This document shows positions 11,709-24,450 of a DNA stretch of 64,000 nt, one piece after another. The position numbers were made by a program, and so were the translations under genes. The stretch comes from Jacaranda mimosifolia (lineage: Eukaryota; Streptophyta; Magnoliopsida; Lamiales; Bignoniaceae). Position 1 is the stretch's first letter. Every line of letters starts with the position of its first letter. The stretch is from assembly GCA_018894105.1 (NCBI GenBank), contig CM032123.1, positions 2,047,001 through 2,111,000 of the forward strand, read 5' to 3'. Under the pieces are notes generated by a model that was not told where the DNA came from, made no database searches, and saw only the letters and a program-made list of their open reading frames with translations.

Positions 11709-12007
11709 TTGGTGAGTCTGCCTGACGTGTTTGGTTTTAATAGCACCTGCATTAATAGTTGGTTCGTCAGCACCACGATCGCATGAAATTGGAAGTAGGG
11801 TCGTAGTTTCCGTGCTGCTGTAATGAAGGTGAGGGCAAACTTCTCGATCTCCAGGTAATTGTGCTCTGGCCCGTGCAGGGCCTTACTGCAGTAATACACT
11901 GGTCGGTGAGCTCTATCTCTCGTCATTGCCATCACTAAGCTGATCGAGGCAGTGGATACGGCTAAGTACAATTGCAAAACTTCTCCCAACTCTGGCTTAG
12001 CGAGCAT
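11648..12007 (-). pseudogene. First RNase H domain of the Tat polyprotein
   Basis: Recognised from LQLYLAVSTASISLVM, PVYYCSKALHGPEHNYLEIE and KLRPYFQFHAIVVLTNQLL, the standard gypsy RNase H run in which YxSK...E(K)xY..IEK precedes the LRPYF..H.I.V.T block. It follows RT, though the link (12,220-12,008) is frameshifted. Confidence 0.88.
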
Positions 12008-12220
12008 AGATGGTGAGGATAGGTATTGCTTAAGCTCGACGAGAGCCTGGTCACACTGCTCAGTCCACTAAAACCCTGATTTTTTAGCATTCCTAAGTAT
12101 TTTGAAGAAAGAAAGACTCTTGTCGGCTAAGCGTGCAATGAATCTGTCGAGGGCTATTAACCGGCCGACCAGACATTGTACGTCTCAAATAGTATGGGGC
12201 AGGGCGATGTCCAGAACTGC

Positions 12221-12838
12221 CTAAATCTTAAGCGGGTTCGCTTCAATCCCCCTTTGGCTGACCATGTAGCCAAGGAACTTTCCTCCTCGAACTCCAAAGG
12301 TGCACTTATTAGGATTGAGTTTCATAACGGAAGCCCTCAATATAGAAAAAGTATGGTTGAGGTCGATGAGGTGGTCCTCGGCTTTCTCTATTTTTATAGT
12401 CATGTCATCGACATAGACCTCCATCGATTTTCCAATCTCATTCTTGAATGTAAAGTTGACCAATCTTTGGTACGTTGCCCCTACATTCTTGAGCCCAAAA
12501 GGCATGACCAAGAAACAGTATACTCCATTAGGGATGATGAAAGAGGTCTTGTCTCTGTCCTCTGGTGCCATGAATATTTGATAGTAGCCTTGGAAGGCAT
12601 CCATCATGCTCAATAATTCACAACCAGCAGTAGAATCTACGAGTACATCTATACGAAACAGGGGGTAAGGCTCTTTAGGGCAAGCTTTATTTAAGTCGGT
12701 GAAATTGTTACACATGCGACATTGTCCTTCCTTTTTAGGGACGAGTACAACATTACAAAACCAAGAGGGGTACTGAATTTCTACAATATATCCTGCCTCT
12801 AGTAGCTTGTTGACCACCTCTTCGATGATTTGGGACAT
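12221..12838 (-). pseudogene. Reverse transcriptase of the Tat element
   Basis: Open for 205 codons. Motifs in order: NVVLVPKKEGQCRMC, FTDLNKACPKEPYPL, LLSMMDAFQGYYQI, TSFIIPNGVYCFLVMPFGLKN cut into its usual blocks, the catalytic YVDDM, and FLGYMVSQRGIEANP. Both metal-binding Asp of the YxDD box are present. This is the best preserved part of the element, although its junctions to protease and RNase H are broken. Confidence 0.93.
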
Positions 12839-13164
12839 CTCAGCATTGTAGGTTCTGGTCTTGTCTTACTAGTTTGTAGGCAAGGTCGATGTTAAGCTGA
12901 TGGACGATAACACTTGGATCGATGCCCTGGAGGTCAGAAGCTTTCCAGGCGAACACATCGATGTTTCTTCGAAGGAAGTCAACCATGAGGTATTCAAGAC
13001 GATCGCCCATATCGTTCCCAACCTGAGTGGTCTTGACGGGGTTTCAGGTTCCAGCTCTATTGTTTTGAACTCCCCAACGGGCTCGACCTTGGTGTCTTCC
13101 AACTTTCTCTTCTTAGATGAAGGTCCTTCCTTAGGTTTTGCTACATGGGCGTCCCCCAAGGGCT

Positions 13165-13386
13165 TCAACTGAGGTCACTTCTTCTGTTCGTTAGACTCGA
13201 AAAAATGGTATAGCAGCGCCATGCATCTTTGAGATTGCACAAAAGTTCTCCTACTCCTAGTAGGGTTGAAAACTTGATCTTCATATGGTAAGTAAAGACA
13301 ATGGCCCTAAAGTCGTTCAGGGCGGGTCGACCAATGATGACATTGTAGGCGAATGGAGCGTCGACTACCAGGTAGTTGATCATCAA
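13165..13386 (-). pseudogene. Aspartic protease C-terminal part of the Tat element
   Basis: The segment FLVVDAP-like LVVDAPFAYNVIIGRPALND matches the gypsy protease end (YNVILGRPxLN). The catalytic DTG region upstream (13,400-13,700) is degraded. The spacer to RT (13,168-12,869) carries the linker ending in the ELEPETPSRPLRLGT block. Confidence 0.8.
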
Positions 13387-13873
13387 GTTCTACTTCGGGG
13401 ACCTTGTCCAAATGATGTGGATAAGTTAATAGATCCCTCCAAGATGATCTTGGACCCCCCAAATCCAACCAACAGCATTCAAACTAGCTCAAACTTTAGT
13501 TGTCCCAAATTCATCATGTTCAAGGTGGACAAAAACATGATGTTTGCAAAGCTGCCATTGTCGACCAAAATCTTTCTCACTTTGAAATTTGCTATTTCAA
13601 GCGTTTCCACCATGGGGCAATCTATTTTTCTGTCGACTCCCCTGTTCTCTAGGTGGTTGAGGTCGGACTCAGTAAAGGAGATTAGCTCTGCACTGGTTGA
13701 GAGCTAAAAAACAGTTTTGACCTTGGATGATTTGGTCGACTCTAATTTCCTCTGGGTTTGCTTTCTGGCGGACCTTGAGTCCCCCCTAGTGGGACCTCCC
13801 ACAATCATGTCAATGACTCCTCGAATAGGTGGGTGGGGCTCTTGGGCTTGTCTCTTTTCTTTATCTTCTCTTC

Positions 13874-15455
13874 TCAGGCTGGCCGACCTTCTCTACGGGG
13901 AGTTCGGTTGATTTTGCCCTCTTCGCTCCTAGCATGCTCTTCAACATATTTTTTCAAATGACCCTGCCTGATTAGTCTTTTGATCTCATCAAGCAAGTTG
14001 AAACAATCTTCTATATCATGTCCTTTTTGCTTATGGAAGTGGCAATATTTCTTCAACTTTTTCATGGCTTGTCTCAATCAATTTTCTGGGCCTTTTAAGG
14101 AGATTATCATGCTGGATAGCAAACAACATTTCTTTCCTTGGGAGGTTAAGTGGAGTATAGTCATGAAAGCGTTTGACGGGGGATCGACATCCCTCCCTGA
14201 TCTGGCGGTTGTTTTTCTCCTTGCTCCTCTTCTTCTCGACCTCAAGATTGCCACATTTTAGTTTATTCATCTCCTCTTAGGTAATGTACCTCTCCGCGAG
14301 GTCGAGAAGCTCCTCCATCGACCTTGGCTGCTCGCTTACCAATGCATTGGCACACTCATTGTGTTTGAGGCCCAGAAACAACACATCGATCAGGAACTCG
14401 ATCCTTGGACTGTCGATTTTCAACACCTCCATGTTAAATCTGGTAAAAAAGTCTCAGAATGATTCCCCTTCATTCTGTTTTACCATGTGCAAATGGGTAT
14501 GTGGGAGTTTTGTCTTCCTCCTGCTTGCAAATTGGTGCAAAAACTTGTCGCACAATTGGTTATACAATTATATCGACACTGGTTCCAACTTAACAAACCA
14601 ATCGAGTGCTATCCCCTAAAAGGTAGTTATCAACGTCTTGGCGTGGATGTATTCACTATGTCCGTGCAGCTGCATCATGTGCTCGAAATGCATCAAGTGC
14701 TCGTTTGGGTCTGACGAGCCATCATATCGAGGCAAGCCAGTTGGGATTTTGGCATCGACGGCGATGCGCTTGTCGATAATATCCTAGATAAATGGTGAAT
14801 CTCTCTCCCTTCAGAACCTCGGTGGTCCCTATTGATGGTAGTTTTTCTCTATATTTCTCCTCGAAATCTCCTCCAATTGCCGGTTCAACTGTTGGATTTG
14901 GTGGGATACTTCCTCCTATTATTCCCTGTCAGCTTGGGATGCATTTCTGATCGAGTGGGATCTCGAGCATTCGACCCTATCGTGATGTGGGGCTCGAATG
15001 GGTTGAACACCGTAATCAACAAAATCTGCTACCTCCTTGCGTGGGATGGGTCGTGCCACTTCTCGTGGAAAACGGCCTAGGCTTACTTCACACCGCGAGG
15101 GAGGCCTCCAGGACCCTGGTCGATCTTGGTTTTCTCTTGACGGTCTCTCCTCTGGGGCAGCGGGTTGTGGTGTTGTTGGCGGTCTCTCCTTTGGGGCAGC
15201 GGGTTGCGGTGTTGTTGGCGGTCTCTCCTCTGGTTGTACGGTGTGTCGATTCAGAGCCGCAGATAGTTGAGTTGAAATCTCTGCTGATATCTGCTCGCTA
15301 ATGAGCTGCATCAATTAAGGCATGGTCAGAGTGACAACCTGCTCTGGCTGGGTGCTCGACCCTGGGGCGCCAACTTCTTGCTGATGTCTAGGAGGATGAG
15401 AGTTGGACCTCCTGTTTTCTTCTCTTCCTGAGGGGGCTCACCTGGTGTTCACCAT
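13874..15455 (-). pseudogene. gag of the Tat element
   Basis: The start ATG at 15,455 gives MVNTR, a common beginning of Tat gag, but a TGA follows at codon 6. The N-terminal part (15,314-14,919) has a Pro-rich triplicated PPTTPQPAAP motif. The capsid-like region (14,750-14,280) is visible in broken frames. The nucleocapsid end (14,077-13,874) reads YCHFHKQKGHDIEDCFNL, the C-x-F-H...GH...C zinc-knuckle variant typical of Tat gag, followed by IKRLIRQGHLKKYVEE. Confidence 0.85.
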
Positions 15456-15476
15456 TTTCGATTGCAGACTGCAAGT

Positions 15477-15494
15477 TTCCCATAGACGGCGCCA
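15477..15494 (-). other. Primer-binding site of the Tat element
   Basis: On the minus strand, two bases after the 5' LTR's terminal CATCA, the sequence is TGGCGCCGTCTATGGGAA. This TGGCGCCGT-type PBS is usual for Tat elements and differs from the initiator tRNA-Met site. The matching tRNA was not determined here. Confidence 0.75.
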
Positions 15495-15496
15495 AA

Positions 15497-16273
15497 TGAT
15501 GAGGGTGTGATCCGTTTTGGGCTGGATCACATAGTGATTTTGGAAGTGTTAGACCTCCCTGGTAGATATAAGGATGTAATTGGGCTGAGTCCTACAATCA
15601 CGAGCAAACTTCAGGCTAGCCGAGGGCACACGCTCAAGTTAGTAAGAGGTTGACTAGATAATAAGCAGCAGAGTGAGGGCTTTTTGTATATATAGTGTCA
15701 TACCTTTGAGAAGCTGGAGTGGGGGTATTTATAGCCTTCTCCCAATGGGGATTTGTTTGAGATGCCCTGGACATGTAGGAAGGATCTTTGTCCTTGCATG
15801 AGGGGCATTAAATCATCTCCCACTTCTGTACTATTCTAGGTGGCTGCCTTTCAAGGTTTTAGGGACAGAATAGGACACTATTGATGCACCTCCTCCCTGG
15901 TGTGGCAGCATGGGTGGTACTAGGGCGGCATGCGCCATTAATGTAGAGGCATACTGCCTGTTAGGGCATTTAATGCGGCAGAGTTGGTACTATGCTGGTT
16001 CGACCTCCCTGGTTGGTAAAATGGTCGACCTGACAATAGGTAGGCACGCAGCGTATGAGATGGATGAGCGACGCGGTCGAGGGATCGACCAGCATACAAG
16101 CAGTCTTGTAGGTGACCTTGTCAAATGTCCGCCTACCTGGGTACGACGTCGATCTGTAAGGTCGATTTGGGTCACCTGACGTCGGTGGCACCGTTGGGCC
16201 CTGGGTATGAGGTGGGCCTGGCGCTACATTCTTGGGTCTGTTGTCTTTGGGTTGAGCCCAATATCCCATATTA
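15497..16273 (-). repeat. 5' LTR of the Tat element
   Basis: Direct repeat of 5,358-6,158. The outer end on the minus strand reads TAATATGGG where the other LTR has TGATTTGGG, so the canonical TG has mutated. A TATA box in minus orientation lies at about 15,720-15,735. Confidence 0.9.
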
Positions 16274-16528
16274 CAAAGAATTTTCAATAACTTGAGAATC
16301 ATTTTAAATCATGTGTTACTTTAAATATGACGTAACTATATTTAATCAAGTATTACTTGAAATATTTTAAATCAAAAGTAACAAAATTGTTAACACTAAT
16401 AAGAATGAAGAACTAAATATACGTACAAATTAAAATCATGGTCTAATTTGTAATGAAAAACACCAAAATATAACCATTAATTTAATTCGCAATGCCCAAA
16501 AACATTGATTAAGCATTAAGATTGGAAG

Positions 16529-17148
16529 TAAGCCTATTAACGAATCAAATCTTTATCAAATAATTCAATATTCGAATTCGAATAGCATATTCAAATTTGA
16601 GATTTAACGAATTCGAATTCGAATTCGAGTATAGTATAATATTATATATATAATCGAATTCGAATCGAATCCAATAATATTCGAGTTCGATATTCGATAA
16701 AATATTCAAATATATATTATATTATATTATATTATATTAATAATTTAACATTTTTATTTCTCCAAACTTAAATTTTTCTTTATCCCATTTCTCAAATCCC
16801 TAATCCCTCTTCCCACTTCTCTAAAAAGCCCTATCATGTTCTCTCCCTAAGCCATTGAATATTGTCAACTATTACATGTATTTGATATTTGCTTTTTGGG
16901 TAAATCAAGTATTTTTATTTTGTGATCATAATAAAAGGTGAAAAATTAATTAATAATTCAAAATTCAAGTAAAAACTTGACTTCATTGAACATTCAAATT
17001 GAAATGAATATATCAAATAGTTACTCGAATCAAATTCGAGCCCAATTTAAGATTCGAATTCGAATATGAATACAAATACAAGTAAAATGAATAGAATCGA
17101 ATTCGAATCCTTAAATATTCGGTTCGATTCAATTCATTAACAGCTCTA
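16529..17148. mobile_element. hAT-type MITE with AATTCGAAT subterminal arrays
   Basis: Imperfect terminal inverted repeats (TAAGCCTATTAACGAA and, inverted, TAGAGCTGTTAATGAA) are flanked by 8-bp duplications ATTGGAAG/ATCGGAAG (7 of 8). Both arms are packed with AATTCGAAT-type repeats in both orientations. There is no coding capacity. The paralogous stretch of unit B lacks it. Confidence 0.8.
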
Positions 17149-17667
17149 ATCGGAAGCATAAAGTATATATACAATAGTTATAAACACATTAATACTGCAC
17201 GAAAATAGAATGATTTTTAAGAAAAAGAAAAATTATATCTTTCTTTGGCAAAATTGTCCATACAATTAAAAGTACCTTTAAAACATGTCAAAATATGCAT
17301 CTTATTAGTTAGACGTATAATTTAAGATCGATCATCGATATCTATTGACAAGCTTTCTCTTTTTGGATTTGGGAAAAATGTGATCGATGTCAGGATATGT
17401 GGTTCTCCATGTGATACCGCTTATTATAAATACTGTTAGTTATTTTATTTTGAAGATAATTCTATGTATAATTTTATTTTATTTTTATTTTAATTGGCAT
17501 TTTGTTTCTTTTTATTATGTAATTTAATTTAATATTTCTTTATCCCTTTTGATGTAACATAAATTGAAATTGAACATTTTTTTTAAAATTATCCATTTTT
17601 TACTGAAAATCAAAGTGGACACAAGGCGATCGACGATCCGACTTTACAATTGGATTCGATTTTTTAG
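17149..17667. other. AT-rich intergenic stretch, nothing recognised
   Basis: No ORF with family features, RNA gene or clear repeat structure is seen here. The last part before 17,700 is T-rich and may be the 3' end of the adjacent LINE fragment. Confidence 0.5.
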
Positions 17668-18255
17668 TTAGTGGCCTCCACATATCAAATTCAAAGGATA
17701 TTTTATTTTTATTTTTTTTTTTAAAATAAGAAAGTAGTAACAGTAATGATCATAATCAAAATCAAGAGCTTGGTCAATTACATCAGTCTCTGATATCCTA
17801 TTCTGATACAAAGATAAAGCATGTCTTGCAATAAAATGGGCACACTTGTTAGCAATACGCCTAACATGGGAAAAGAAACAAAGATTTGTATTTTTGAGGA
17901 ACAACTTTGCATCTGAAATAATCGGACCGATCGAAGACAAGTTAGGTGAAAAATCTCAGAGTGCATGAATGACCGAGAGACAATCCCCTTCAATTATTAC
18001 ATCATTCCAAGAGTGGGTATGACATAATTCACACGCAACCCTTGCAACTAAGGCATCCACTACTTCTAGATGAAATGGAGCATCAATTAGGTTAGAAAAT
18101 CAAAATAAGCATTGTCCAGAATAAATACGAGCCACAACTCCCAAACCAATCTTGGCATAAACCTTGAAAACAGCAGTGTCAAAGTTAATTTTAACTCGGC
18201 CACAAGAAGGAGGAACCCGGGATAACCTACAACTCTGTTGTTCAACAGGCACAAC
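17668..18255 (-). pseudogene. LINE fragment: RNase H domain (RVT_3 type)
   Basis: On the minus strand, in broken frames, the sequence gives KINFDTAVFKVYAKIGLGVV, then DAPFHLEVVDALVARVA, IEGDCLSVIHAL and FSHVRRIANKCAHFIARHAL. This is the RNase H domain found at the C-terminus of plant L1-type LINEs, with the D-E-D residues present (NFD, EVVDAL, EGD). The upstream part continues at about 25,499-25,560 once the Copia element is removed, ending RVPPSCGRV just before KINFD. It is 5'-truncated. Confidence 0.78.
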
Positions 18256-18710
18256 TCTAAGTTATAATACAACCCAAGATGCAATATCCATGAAATCAAA
18301 ATAGCATAAATAGATTGATTTATTCATATACCTGTTTGAGCCATGAGATTGATGATCAATTATTTCTGTAATTTTACGTTTGATTGCTATTTGCTAAGTC
18401 TTCCTCTCCTTTTCATACAAACTACTTGATAGTTTTAATGAGATAGCAATATCAAAATGTGGAGTGGAGAGGGGACCTAGCCCCAATATATATAAGATAA
18501 ACCCTAGAGAGCCCTCCCATCACGGGTTTCTAAGATTGGGTCTACACAAGCTGTCATACCAAGTCTGTTTAGAAAAAGGCCTTTACAATATTGGGTTAAA
18601 ATATTAGGCCCTATAAGTCTATCTTATTAACCGTATTAATTTAGCCCATTTTTATTTTATTAGAAAACAAATCCAATTAATAGAAGTCCACATATTGGAA
18701 TAAAATTCCA
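18256..18710 (-). repeat. 3' LTR of the Copia element
   Basis: Direct repeat of 25,047-25,493. Its outer plus-strand end reads TCTAAGTTATAA where the other copy has TGTAAGTTATAA; the inner end is ATTCCA. Confidence 0.9.
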
Positions 18711-19784
18711 AGATTCTCCCACTTGGACAAATATTAATTGTAAATTTAAAACAAAATAAAAGGTAAAGTTTGAAAAAATGACTCTCAAGCTAAATTACAA
18801 AAAAAATTGACTGTGGCCACAATTTAAAAAAAAGAAATACGGAAATGAGACAAGACTACCAACACAATTCGGTCCAGTAAAAATTACTAATATTGGATCA
18901 TGGCGGTGATTGCATCTTTCGTTAACAAAAAAACCTTTCATAGTCACATATACCAGAAATTCCACCGACGTGGATTCAGACATGGTGGTGTACCAAGAAA
19001 TAGCAACTAAAATATGACCCAAATATGTATGCTATTTCATTATTGGTCCTCCAATTTTCTTGTAAGACATGGATTTCTAGAACTATATGAAATCCCAAGA
19101 AAATTTGATTTTCTTATAAGATATAGGCCTCTTGTGCAATAGGAAACCCTAACAAAATCTATAATTTTCTTGTAGACATGAATTTCTAAAAACAATATGA
19201 AATTCCAAGAAAACCCAACTTCAAAAGAAGGCATGTATGCCTCGTTCAATACTATATATAACATGGTGTTATTTATGAGACATGCCCAACTCTCAAGATC
19301 AACACCTAATCTCAAGATACATATTGAGCGAGATATAATCAAAAAACATGCACATAATTATAACAAATATATCAATAGCTGAAAAAGAATCTCGTATTAA
19401 TAGAAGTAGTTTAATGTAACAAACTAATTAAAGAAACATATCTCATCTAGCTTAATACATCAAAAGACTCAATTACACCCATGTGTTCTATATGTCTTTT
19501 GAAAATAATAAGTCTTAATCCCTTAGTCAAGGATCCACAAGCATAGAATCAGTATCGATATGCTCTATCATAATGGTACCATTTTTAGCCAAGTCTCTTA
19601 TAGCGAGATATTTAAGCTTGACATGTTTAGATGCACTAGAGGACTTATTATTCCTTGAAAAGAACATAGCAGCAACATTACACGACAAATCCTCAGTAAC
19701 TTAGAAATTGAATCATCAACTAAAAGTCTGAAATGAAATCTTTTAGATTTTTCTTAAATATCTCAAGACTTTCTTAATAGCCAC

Positions 19785-20293
19785 TCAATGTTCTTGTCCT
19801 AGATTAGAGAAATAGCGCCCAAGAACACAAATAGCAAAAGTTATATCACACCTAGGACAGACTTGTGCATACATTAGACTGCCAATAATGCTAGAGTAAA
19901 GAACACTTTTCATTGACTCTTGCTCAAGTTTGTTTTTATGGCAATATGAAAGGCTAATTTTATCACCTTTTACTATAGGCACATCACTAGGTTTACAATT
20001 CTGCATGTTAGATCTAGCTAAAACATGATCAATGTAGCTACTTGAGAAAGTCCTAACAAGCCTCAAGTTCTATCATAGTGGATCTCAATTCTAAGAACAA
20101 AAGATGCTTCACCAAGATCCTTAAAATCAAAAGTATGACATAACATTTGCTTAGTCTCATGGAGCAAACCCAAATGACTACTAGCAAGTAAAATATCATC
20201 TACATGAAGTACCAAATATATGAATTTGCTCCCACTGGTCTTGAGGTAAATATGATGGTCCACCTTATTTTTCTCAAAGCCTAACGAAATCAC
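19785..20293 (-). pseudogene. Copia reverse transcriptase / RNase H remnant
   Basis: The first frame (20,293-20,063) carries YLVLHVDDILLAS, containing the catalytic VDD, and FDFKDLGEASFVL. The second (20,066-19,785) carries SDVPIVKGDKISLS, SIIGSLMYAQVCPRCDITFA and LGRYFSNLG, the strongly conserved Copia tail. The two overlap in different frames, showing a frameshift. Upstream RT (20,300-20,900) is degraded. Confidence 0.88.
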
Positions 20294-21088
20294 TATCTAA
20301 TCAAACTTCAAGTACCACTGATGAGAAGCATGTTTAAGGCCATGAATTGACTTATTCAACTTACACATTAGGCATTCCATTCTTTCTTGGACAAAACCCT
20401 CAAGTTGAGTCATATAAACTTCTTCAACAAGGTCATCATTAAAGAGAGATGCCCTAATTCAATTTGGTTGAGTTCTAAATCAAAATAAGCTACTAAACTC
20501 ATAATATCCTGAAGGAATCTTTGCAGGAAACAGGAGAGAAGGTGTCACTATAATCAATTCTAACTCTCTGAGTAAAGACTTTAGCCACAAGTCAAGCTTT
20601 AAGTCTCTCAATTTTTCCTTTAACCTTTCATGGTTTTAAACACCCTTTAACGACCTATAGTCTTTTGACCTTAAGGCAGATCAACTAATTCTCACACATT
20701 ATTTCCTTTCATTTAGTGAATTTTATCCTTCGTATCACTAAACCACAAGTCTGATTAAGGAGAGGACATAACATTAGAATAGCTCATAAGATCAACTACA
20801 GAATTAACATTATAATTACTTTCCGAAAGATACACATAGTAGTCATCTAGAATTGATGGACGTCTTTCTCTAGGAGAATGTTTAGGAGCTATTTATGGAC
20901 ATGATTTTGAGGTGAATCAATATTCAAATCAACCACTATACTAGCATTAGGTGTAGCTACTTGTTTATAAAGATCCTCAATTTAATACTCAACGGGTAAG
21001 GAAAGTGTAATAGATTCAATCAGATCATCAAAAACTTTAGGATAGGAACATTCATCCCTATTAGGTATATCATGCTGTAAGAACTAAG

Positions 21089-21343
21089 CTATCTGAGACT
21101 CAACCACTCGAGTTCCATGTGAAGGACAAAAGAATCTATATCATTTAAAATGATCTGAATACCCAATGAAGTAACCGCAAATAGATCTAGGGTCAGTCTT
21201 TTTCTCAAAAGGATTATAAATTTAACCTCAACAGTACATCCTCTCACACGAAAATGGTTTAAACTAGGCTTTCTACCAAACCACAACAATTCAAAAGGTG
21301 TTTTAGGAACTAATTTGATAGAAACATGATTAAGAATATACAT
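21089..21343 (-). pseudogene. Copia integrase C-terminal remnant
   Basis: MYILNHVSIKLVPKTPFELL and GRKPSLNHFRVRGC match the YxLNRxPSK...TPFELW.G+KPSLxHLRVWG block of Copia integrases. The remaining core is in broken frames between 21,350 and 21,690. Confidence 0.82.
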
Positions 21344-23652
21344 GGCAATTTTTATGGCTTTATCCCAAAGAAAATTAGGTAACTGACATCAACTCACCAT
21401 GCTCCTCATCGTTTTAACTAAGGTGCGATTACGCCTTTCAGCTGAATCATTTTGCTTAAGACTCCCAAGTACAGTATATTGAGCAATAATTTTAGATCCT
21501 TTTGTTAATATTTGGCAAACGGTCCCGTATGTTACCCAGGCTTACTATGTTTGCCCCTAATACAATCAACACAAAACTCCATATCTCTAAAGTTAAAACT
21601 AGAAGAATGCCTTCTTATATCAATCTTTCTATCCTATCTTTGAAAATATGGCCAAGATGCCTATGCCATGACATGAAAGACTCATCATTATTTTGGGTCT
21701 TTTAGACATGATTCTTCAATATAAAAGGAAGAACAAATTTGATTGGTAGCCAAAGTCAACATATATAAACTATTGGATAAAAAGACACAACCAATAATTT
21801 TAGAGTCCAATATTAAATTAACCTTCCCTTCGCTAAAAGAGATATTACAATCCATATTGTCCAAAATAGAAATAGAAATTAAGTTATGAGTGAAAGTCAA
21901 TACATAGAAAATGTTTTCCAAAGCAAGCAAGACTGTTTGTCTACTCTCCCTCTTAATTTTCTTTTCCTCAAAGACACATTTGGAAATAATGTCAAGAATA
22001 CTCCATAACTCGTTTTGGGTATTGTAGGCCATTTTGGTTTGGGCTAAATTCCACAAGCAAGGAACTGAGAGCAACGTGAACAATATAGTTATTAGGAAGG
22101 GAAATATCAAGATATTTGAGTTTTTGAACTAAATATGAACAATTTTTCAAAAATATACTCTTTTAACTCCACTAGAATTATTATATTGCCATATCACTCA
22201 TTAGATTTCCAGCCTCAAACTTATCAGATACTTGATACATTTATTCTACTGTAGGAAAATCACATAGCATTATTAATATCAAGATGTGCACTGACCAAAT
22301 GTTCTCCAATTGAATTTCTCATAGTTAGAAGACTTAGACATTTGGATCCCTTTCACTAAGCATAAGCTCTTTTCGTAGTGTTGGAAGTATTATCAGAAGG
22401 TTGAGGAGGTTAATCCTTCTAGGAAGCTATATCAATATAAGCTAATCCTACGACAAACCTAACTTCACACTACTATTATTTAAATTCACAATAATTGTCA
22501 AAAATAACAAGAATGCCACAAACCACGTCAATAATAGGCAATTAACATGAATAAGCTTAGAACAATATAGCTTAATTCCTCATAGAGTCCTCGTGAGTCA
22601 TGACAAACTCCCCTTTGGGTAGAGCATGCCACACACACAAGGCCTCCCATGCAAGAACGGTACAGAGATACACTAATTGTTGAAGAGTTGTCTCCTTTGG
22701 TAACAAATCTTCTAGATCAATATATCCCCGTCAATATGTTTTGCATCAACAAAATCAATTATCAAACATATCTAACCCCCTTTGGACAAGTAACAATGCA
22801 TAATAGTACCAACTCAAGATATGCATGTAACAAATTTTATAACTCTCAATAAATAGAACGCTTTGGTGTAACTATTTACTTCAACCCATAAAATAAGTAC
22901 ATGACCGAGTTTAATAATTAATTGCCCAACTTACACGCACACAATATGTATACAAGACTCCCATAAAATTAAGTACTAGAACACTATGTACTTTAGGGAG
23001 CTATTAAAGAAAATTTGCAGCATTCAGGTTATTCAAAATCTAATTTATTTGACTATTAGATTTCCTAAAAATATATATATACGAAGTGCTCATAGAACTA
23101 TTAGAGGAGTCCAATTCTAAATATTCTAAAATAGTCAAAAGCATACTATTTTAGATAAGATAACAATTATAGAAAAAGATTATGCCTTCAACTTCTGTTA
23201 CAACCCTAATAATTTGAACTGTAGTTGCACATTTTCTAAATAAACACCAATGGCATATGATGAAGCTAATAAAAAAAGAAAAGAAAAATAGGCTAACTGG
23301 ATTTCCACTTAAAAGCATATTGATTTGAGCATAATTAACCCATCTCACAGCTCCACAAATTGCAAACCAATTAGTTAAAAAATTCTGTGAGGACATTAAT
23401 CAAGATGACAAATTATAATGGATGATAATATTAAATCAACAAAAATCATTTTAACACTTAAATCAGCAGAAAATTGAACTTTCTACTAATGTACATAAAG
23501 ATGCAATCTGTTAAAAAATGAAAATGAAGATTAATTTAAGGAAAAAACTATAATGAACTTTTAACTTGAACATCAGACAGTGCGCAATAGAAATTGAATT
23601 AAAATGTTATTATCACAATATTATGAGTAATACTCCTTCCACATGTTGAAGT

Positions 23653-24450
23653 TAGGGCTGTAAATAAATATTCGAAAATTCGTTTACCGTTCGTATTCGT
23701 ATCCGTTTATACAAAATTTATCCGCATCCGTTTAAAGCGGATATTATCCATATCCGATTAGTAGATATCCGATTATAAATAATGCGTATCCGATCCGTTA
23801 AATATTCAATCCGAATATATATTTATTAAATAATATATTATTTATATTTTTCAATAAAAATCTCATAATCCATATATGTATATATATAAATCATAATTGA
23901 AGAATTGGGAAGAAACAAGAATAAATTTAAAAATTATTATAATATAGAGAAAAAATTGAAGAATAAAGTTAATCAACATAATTATTGTTGGTTGACTTTA
24001 TGATTAATATACTTAAATGCCATTATTATTATTATTAAGTGCTAATAATCAATTACAAAGTCAATTATTAATTAGAAATTATGTTATTTGTTTGATTGTT
24101 TTTGTTTTAATGAAATTATATAGTTCCTTCTATTAATTAAAATATGTATTTGTTATAGATTCATAGATTCACGTAAATATTCGTAAATGGATATCTAAAT
24201 AATTATCATCAAATATGAATATAAAACAATAATTCAAATACGGATAAGTTTAATAAATATGAATGCATCTGAATAACTATAATCGAATACGGATATATCC
24301 GAATCCGACCGATATCCGAAGGATACGAATTTGGATATCATTTTTAAATATCCGTCAAATCCGTATCCGTATCCGAATATTCGAAAAGTTAAACGAATAA
24401 GAATATGAAAACAGTGTATCTAATCCATTTAATATCCGTTTACACCCCTA
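23653..24450. mobile_element. hAT-type MITE with ATCCGAATA subterminal arrays, nested in Copia
   Basis: The ends are TAGGGCTGTAAA and, inverted, TAGGGGTGTAAA, with target duplications GTTGAAGT/GTTGAAGC (7 of 8). Both arms are dense in ATCCGTATCCG / TATTCG repeats, inverted with respect to each other. The centre is AT-rich and non-coding. Confidence 0.85.

Larger units (their letters stand above)
5358..16273 (-). mobile_element. Tat-lineage Ty3/gypsy LTR retrotransposon, complete but decayed
   Basis: A 10.9-kb element lies between two CAAAG target-site duplications (5,353-5,357 and 16,274-16,278). The minus-strand order is 5' LTR (15,497-16,273), PBS, gag, protease, RT, RNase H, second RNase H, integrase, minisatellite, then an oppositely oriented gene, a purine-rich tract and the 3' LTR (5,358-6,158). 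Gene order, the PBS type, the duplicated RNase H and an extra antisense gene all place it in the Tat lineage. Multiple stops and frameshifts make it inactive. The LTRs differ at very roughly one position in ten by eye, so the insertion is not recent. Unit B is uninterrupted at the matching site (about 44,535), so insertion followed the segmental duplication. Confidence 0.92.

Noticed and set aside
12176..12616. 146-codon plus-strand ORF opposite RT
   Set aside because: Shadow of the minus-strand reverse transcriptase, which has the YVDD motif in the true frame.
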